Source: Cyanobium sp. M55B138
GTDB lineage: Bacteria > Cyanobacteriota > Cyanobacteriia > PCC-6307 > Cyanobiaceae
Direction: 5' to 3'
Assembly: GCA_018400215.1 (NCBI GenBank)
Contig: JAGYNF010000048.1
Location: forward strand, 1-9,548
Length of the DNA: 9,548 nucleotides
Below the pieces are notes generated by a model that was not told the origin of the DNA, did no database searches, and saw nothing but the letters and a program-made list of their open reading frames with translations. This document shows, one piece after another, positions 6,679-9,548 of this stretch (positions within the stretch are counted from its first letter, which is position 1; each line of letters begins with the position of its first letter). The position numbers and the translations under genes were made by a program.

Positions 6679-6685
6679 CTCCTCC
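6679..6685 (-). promoter_or_regulatory. Shine-Dalgarno-like GGAGGAG before the small helical protein
   Basis: On the - strand GGAGGAG reads from 6685 to 6679, one of the best anti-16S matches in this window. It is 14 bases before ATG 6664, longer than the usual 5-9. It falls between the helicase stop (6699) and that ATG, which favours 6664 over the upstream ATG 6730. Confidence 0.45.
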
Positions 6686-6698
6686 ATGGGAGCTGAGC

Positions 6699-7976
6699 TC
6701 AGCGGTTACGGGTGTGTCGATTATTGCCATTTGCTGGGCGCCGTTGGCGGCCCGCCGCCGCCGCCGGCCCCCGGCCCCGGCCCTTGCCGCGGCCACCACT
6801 GAGGTCGAGGGGGGGAGCGGAGAGAATGGTGGGTTCAAATCCGGACACCTCCTGGCGCGGCAGGCGAACGCCGATCAGTTTCTCGATGCCAGCCAGCAGC
6901 TCGTGTTCCTCGGCCGCCACCAGGGAAATGGCCTGGCCGGGGTGGCCAGCCCGGCCGGTGCGGCCGATGCGGTGCACATAGTCCTCGGCCTGGTTGGGCA
7001 AATCGAGGTTCACCACATGGGGCAGCTGGTGGATGTCGATGCCGCGGGCGGCCAGGTCGGTGGCCACCAACACCCGCAGCTCACCGGCCTTGAAACCCGC
7101 CAGCGCCCGGGTGCGGGCCCCCTGGCTCTTGTTGCCATGGATGGCGGAAGCGGCCATGCCGGCCTGGGTGAGGGTTTCGGCCATGCGGTTGGCACCGTGC
7201 TTGGTGCGTGAGAACACCAGCACCTGCTCCCAGCCGTTGCTGGCGATCAGGTGGGTGAGCAACGCCGGCTTGCGGGCCATGTCGCAGGGATGGAGCAGGT
7301 GCTCCACGGTGGGGGCCGCCTGGTTTTCCGGGGTGGCCTGCAGCTGCAGCGGGCTGTGCAGCAGGCCATGGGCCAGGGCCCTGATCGAGGCACTGAAGGT
7401 GGCGGAGAAGAGCAGGTTCTGGCGCCGTTCGGGCATCAGGGCCAGCAACTTGCGGATGTCGCGGATGAAGCCCATGTCGAGCATCCGGTCGGCCTCATCC
7501 AGCACCAGGATCTCAACCCGATCCAGCCGGATGGCCCCCTGCTGCTGCAGATCCAGCAGGCGACCAGGCGTGGCCACCAGCACATCGGCGCCGGCCCGCA
7601 GCCGGTTGATCTGGGGGTTCACCTTCACGCCGCCGAACACCACGTCGCTGCGCAGGTCGAGGTAACAGCCATAGGCCGCCACGTTCTCGCCCACCTGGGC
7701 CGCCAGCTCCCGGGTGGGGGTGAGCACCAGGGCCCGCACCACCCGGTCGCGGGCGGAGGGGCCGTGGCGCAACCGCTCCAGCATCGGCAGGGTGAAGCCG
7801 GCGGTCTTGCCGGTGCCGGTCTGGGCGGCCGCCATCACATCGCGGCCCTCGAGCACCGCCGGAATGCACTGGAGCTGGATCGGTGAGGGGATGGTATAGC
7901 CCTTGACCGCCACGGCCTGCACGATCGGCTGGCCCAGCCCCAGCTCGGCGAAGGCACTGGCCACGGCCCCATCCAC
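6699..7976 (-). CDS. DEAD-box ATP-dependent RNA helicase, RhlE-like
   Basis: An RNA helicase that uses ATP to open short RNA duplexes, probably in ribosome assembly or RNA decay; in cyanobacteria DEAD-box helicases also serve cold and redox acclimation. All motifs are present in the 425 residues from GTG 7976: Q motif GYTIPSPIQ (26-34), Walker A AQTGTGKT (51-58), PTRELAAQ (87-94), TPGRLLD (136-142), DEAD (160-163), SAT (191-193), LVFSRTK (253-259), [11 protein letters not shown] (305-315) and [10 protein letters not shown] (335-344). The tail after about 393 is a basic Gly/Arg-rich RNA-binding segment ([10 protein letters not shown]). The subfamily (RhlE rather than CrhR/DeaD) is judged from the short core and compact tail. 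The frame stays open upstream to a TGA at 8148-8150 without any ATG, GTG or TTG, so GTG 7976 is the only normal start and the true N-terminus is uncertain. No Shine-Dalgarno site precedes it. Confidence 0.93.
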   Translation of the reverse strand: MDGAVASAFAELGLGQPIVQAVAVKGYTIPSPIQLQCIPAVLEGRDVMAAAQTGTGKTAGFTLPMLERLRHGPSARDRVVRALVLTPTRELAAQVGENVAAYGCYLDLRSDVVFGGVKVNPQINRLRAGADVLVATPGRLLDLQQQGAIRLDRVEILVLDEADRMLDMGFIRDIRKLLALMPERRQNLLFSATFSASIRALAHGLLHSPLQLQATPENQAAPTVEHLLHPCDMARKPALLTHLIASNGWEQVLVFSRTKHGANRMAETLTQAGMAASAIHGNKSQGARTRALAGFKAGELRVLVATDLAARGIDIHQLPHVVNLDLPNQAEDYVHRIGRTGRAGHPGQAISLVAAEEHELLAGIEKLIGVRLPRQEVSGFEPTILSAPPLDLSGGRGKGRGRGPAAAAGRQRRPANGNNRHTRNR

Positions 7977-8147
7977 TAAGGGCGGGGGCGGCAGCCGCCG
8001 GGGGCTGGTGGTGGCAACGCTGGTGGTGGCAGCGCTGGCGGCAGCCCGGGGAGATGCCGCCCCGGCGCTGGTGCGACCGGTGCGGGGGCGAGACCGGCTG
8101 GAGCGGCTGGTGGAACTGGTAATGGGCTGGACACCGGTGGGCTGCCC
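7977..8147 (-). other. Open in-frame Ser/Thr/Ala/Arg-rich extension upstream of the helicase start
   Basis: Fifty-seven codons in the helicase frame are open between a TGA (8148-8150) and the annotated GTG. Their translation is low-complexity ([19 protein letters not shown], then [13 protein letters not shown], then RRLPPPPL), like disordered N-terminal tails of helicases. There is no ATG, GTG or TTG; the best nonstandard start is ATT at 8121-8123. A separate ATG at 8178, 9 bases after the upstream gene's stop, is in another frame, shifted by one base. It is either untranslated leader, an extension with a rare start, or an extension cut off by an indel. Confidence 0.4.
8004..8045 (-). repeat. 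15-bp tandem repeat upstream of the helicase
   Basis: Two adjacent 15-base units, GCTGGTGGTGGCAAC (8004-8018) and GCTGGTGGTGGCAGC (8019-8033), differ at one base and are followed by a shortened copy GCTGGCGGCAGC (8034-8045), all written on the + strand. In the helicase frame on the - strand they encode (Ala-Ala-Ser), Ala-Ala-Thr-Thr-Ser and Val-Ala-Thr-Thr-Ser. A unit length that is a multiple of three preserves the frame. Confidence 0.7.
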
Positions 8148-8187
8148 TCAGCCTACGGGCGCCCCAGCCCTTGGTCATCCAGCCCGT

Positions 8188-8538
8188 TCAGGGGCGGGGG
8201 GCGAAGTGGGCACAGCGCTCACAGGGGCCCGCCGGCAGCACGGCACAGCGCAGCAGGGGGCTGCGGGCGTTGTAGCGGCAGAGGGGATCGCCGATCACCC
8301 AGCCCTGCCCCCAGGCCCGGGCATCGGCCGGCTGCCGCTCGGCCTTCACCTGAAGGGCCACGCTGGCCAGCTCGTAGGTGCCATTGCGCAGGCGGTAGCG
8401 GTGCCGACGCTGCAACACCAGGAAGCTGCGCGCGCCATGTTCCAGCCAGCGGCCCGGCTGGGGAACCTCCGCCAGGGCCTCCACCTCGAGGGCATCGAGC
8501 AACTGGTCACTGCCGATCTGGCGCAGCTCCACCCGCAT
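8188..8538 (-). CDS. DUF6464-like small protein with four cysteines
   Basis: A 116-residue protein matching, as far as I can recall the family, cyanobacterial DUF6464; no function is established. The N-terminal two thirds look like a beta-rich fold (MRVELRQIG, RSFLVLQRRHRYRL at 37-50, YELASVALQVKAE at 55-67). The C-terminus carries the diagnostic IGDPLCRYNARSPLLRCAV (82-100) and GPCERCAHF (104-112). Cys87, Cys98, Cys106 and Cys109 (spacing 10, 7, 2) could bind zinc or an iron-sulfur cluster; that is inference. ATG 8538 is chosen because GGGAG lies 8 bases upstream; a TTG at 8541 directly before it would add one Met. Only 3 bases separate it from the terC stop, so the two are co-transcribed and probably translationally linked. 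Confidence 0.8.
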   Translation of the reverse strand: MRVELRQIGSDQLLDALEVEALAEVPQPGRWLEHGARSFLVLQRRHRYRLRNGTYELASVALQVKAERQPADARAWGQGWVIGDPLCRYNARSPLLRCAVLPAGPCERCAHFAPRP

Positions 8539-8541
8539 CAA

Positions 8542-9297
8542 TCAGGCTCCCGAATCGGCATCGATCAGTTTGCGATCGGAGAATCCCCACACAAACAGGG
8601 CCGCCACCAGCACCAGCAGCAGCCATTCCGGCGGCACCAAATCGGGCAGGCCGAGGCGCAGCAACAGCCGGATCCCCACCAGGCCCACCGCCAGGTAGCC
8701 AGCCGTTTCCAGGTGGCGATAGATCTCCAGCCAACGAATGAACAACTCGGCCGTCAGGCGCAGGGCGATCACGCCGATCACGCCGCCGGCAATCACCAGG
8801 GAGAGGCGATCCGTCACCGCCACGGCGGCCGCCACGCTGTCGAGTGAGAAGGCCAGGTCGGTGAGCGCCAGGGTGGCCACCACGCCGGACAGGCTGGCCA
8901 CCACCGAACCGGCTGGGGCATCGGAGCCAGCCTCACCCGCCGGGGCCGCGTCGAGGTCCTCCTGGCGGCCCTGCACCACCTGCTGCAGATGGCGGATGCA
9001 GAGCCAGAGCAGGTAGACCGCTGCAGCCAGCTCCAGGGGCCAGAAGTTGAGCACCCAGCGGGCCGCCACGATCAGCACGATGCGGAAGACCAGCGCCAGC
9101 AGCAGGCCCAGGTTGAGGGCCATCTCCTGGCGGGCCCGGTCGTGCAGCCGCCGTGAAATGGCCGCCAGGGCAATGGCATTATCGGCCGACAACACCGCCT
9201 CCAGGGCCACCAACAACGGCAGCAACAGCAACACTTCTCGCCACTGATCAGCGGCCTGGATCAGCGGTACGAGCGACTCAAGCGACTCAGCTTCCAT
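8542..9297 (-). CDS. TerC-family integral membrane protein (probable metal ion transporter)
   Basis: A 251-residue inner or thylakoid membrane protein of the TerC/YjbE/YkoY family. Members have been linked to tellurite resistance, manganese export and metalation of secreted enzymes, and in plants to thylakoid membrane protein insertion. The hallmark LEAVLSADNAIALAAI at 32-47 and the second acidic motif TDLAFSLDSVAAAVAVTD at 146-163 are present, giving buried Glu33, Asp39, Asp147 and Asp153. About seven hydrophobic segments are seen, near 21-47, 60-82, 85-104, 134-157, 166-186, 197-214 and 222-240; a loop at 108-130 is charged and Ala/Gly-rich. ATG 9297 gives a normal length; ATG 9315 is an in-frame alternative adding six residues. 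The frame is open further upstream, but that part is Pro/Arg-rich shadow of the divergent gene. It is first in a - strand unit with the DUF6464-like gene. The metal carried cannot be told from the sequence. Confidence 0.92.
   Translation of the reverse strand: MEAESLESLVPLIQAADQWREVLLLLPLLVALEAVLSADNAIALAAISRRLHDRARQEMALNLGLLLALVFRIVLIVAARWVLNFWPLELAAAVYLLWLCIRHLQQVVQGRQEDLDAAPAGEAGSDAPAGSVVASLSGVVATLALTDLAFSLDSVAAAVAVTDRLSLVIAGGVIGVIALRLTAELFIRWLEIYRHLETAGYLAVGLVGIRLLLRLGLPDLVPPEWLLLVLVAALFVWGFSDRKLIDADSGA
8547..8551 (-). promoter_or_regulatory. Ribosome binding site for the DUF6464-like gene
   Basis: GGGAG on the - strand, reading 8551 to 8547, lies 8 bases from ATG 8538 and inside the last codons of terC. 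Good spacing makes it start-deciding and suggests that translation of the two genes is linked. Confidence 0.6.
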
Positions 9298-9350
9298 CGA
9301 ACCCCATCGGGGCATCACTCTAGGAAGCGCAGATCCAGCGAGTGCGAACC
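9298..9350. promoter_or_regulatory. Divergent intergenic region between terC and the right-edge gene
   Basis: Only 53 bases separate the two start codons, so promoters for both directions must overlap here or lie within the genes. The region holds a small CCCC-ATC-GGGG inverted repeat (9302-9312) close to the terC start. I see no clear -10/-35 pair on either strand. AGGAAG at 9323-9328 is too far from ATG 9351 to be its ribosome binding site. Confidence 0.4.
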
Positions 9351-9548
9351 ATGCAGGTCGAGGTGCGTCTGGTGCACGCCGAACCCGGCACCAGGGTGGT
9401 GGAGGCCACCGCCCTCCAGCGCGGAGAGCGACAGGCGATGGCCCTCGGCGAGGCAGACACGGCCGAAGCGGCGGAAGACCGGGCGCGCGAGCGGTTGCAG
9501 CACCAGCTCGCCTCGGGCCCAGCAGGGGAGCGCCCCGAGGACGCAAGC
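9351..9548 (+). CDS. Conserved-looking hypothetical protein, N-terminal part (3' end outside window)
   Basis: From ATG 9351 the frame is open for 66 codons to the window edge. The product begins with an alternating beta-strand pattern (MQVEVRLVHAEPGTRVVEAT), a short loop, then a helix rich in Ala and Glu (ADTAEAAEDRARERLQHQL, residues 36-54), and ends in a hydrophilic stretch. Third codon positions are almost all G or C, as in the neighbouring genes. The opposing - strand frame gives a His/Gly-rich unnatural peptide. This layout suggests a small alpha/beta protein, but I recognise no family and assign no function. It is divergent from terC. The total length is unknown. Confidence 0.55.
   Translation, partial: MQVEVRLVHAEPGTRVVEATALQRGERQAMALGEADTAEAAEDRARERLQHQLASGPAGERPEDAS

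Noticed and set aside
6994..7886. Two + strand frames opposite the helicase
   Set aside because: The helicase on the - strand carries every DEAD-box motif in order, so these are antisense shadows.
9315..9503. 62-codon - strand frame ending in TGATG overlap with an alternative terC start
   Set aside because: The junction looks like translational coupling, but the peptide is His/Gly-rich and unnatural, while the + strand frame over the same bases looks like a true protein.
9298..9546. Long N-terminal extension of the TerC protein
   Set aside because: Pro/Arg-rich sequence without signal-peptide character, lying antisense to the divergent gene; TerC proteins begin close to the first membrane helix.
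1..9548. HIP1 octamers (GCGATCGC), tRNA genes, CRISPR repeats, insertion sequences
   Set aside because: Reading by eye I found none. The lack of HIP1 fits a picocyanobacterium but was not counted by program.

Overview
The window looks like core chromosome of a high-GC picocyanobacterium, probably of the Cyanobium / freshwater-halotolerant Synechococcus group. The reasons are a diiron-type Mg-protoporphyrin monomethyl ester cyclase (AcsF) of cyanobacterial type, cyanobacterial small families (DUF2996-like, DUF6464-like), strong G/C preference at third codon positions, tight gene packing and few Shine-Dalgarno motifs. Assignment to the group is inference from protein resemblance and composition; no marker RNA is present.

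Layout. Positions 1-6506 are all read on the + strand: the 3' part of ubiX (flavin prenyltransferase), a two-helix LapA-like membrane protein, a DUF2996-like protein, acsF, then tldD and pmbA/tldE (the two subunits of the TldD/E metallopeptidase) and fmt (Met-tRNA formyltransferase). Positions 6446-9297 are read on the - strand and converge on fmt. In transcription order they are a TerC-family membrane protein, a four-cysteine DUF6464-like protein, a RhlE-like DEAD-box RNA helicase, and a small helical protein whose 3' end overlaps fmt by 61 bp. At the right edge the first 66 codons of another + strand gene start 53 bp from terC, divergently.

How the parts fit. AcsF makes the fifth ring of chlorophyll. 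UbiX makes prenylated FMN for UbiD-type decarboxylases (quinone or aromatic acid metabolism). DUF2996 and the LapA-like protein lie between them, so they are candidates for membrane or pigment-related roles, by context only. tldD and pmbA are 2 bp apart and would give an equimolar heterodimer. No RiPP precursor gene lies near them, so they look housekeeping here. The terC and DUF6464 genes are 3 bp apart with a clear ribosome binding site inside the end of terC, so they are probably co-expressed.

I find no mobile element, CRISPR array, tRNA or rRNA, and no gene-free stretch longer than about 210 bp. I do not see a convincing new multi-gene system. The items most worth checking are a perfect palindrome over a possible -10 box in front of acsF, an open helicase N-terminal extension with no normal start codon, the DUF6464-TerC pair, and a strong hairpin in the fmt/small-gene convergent overlap.
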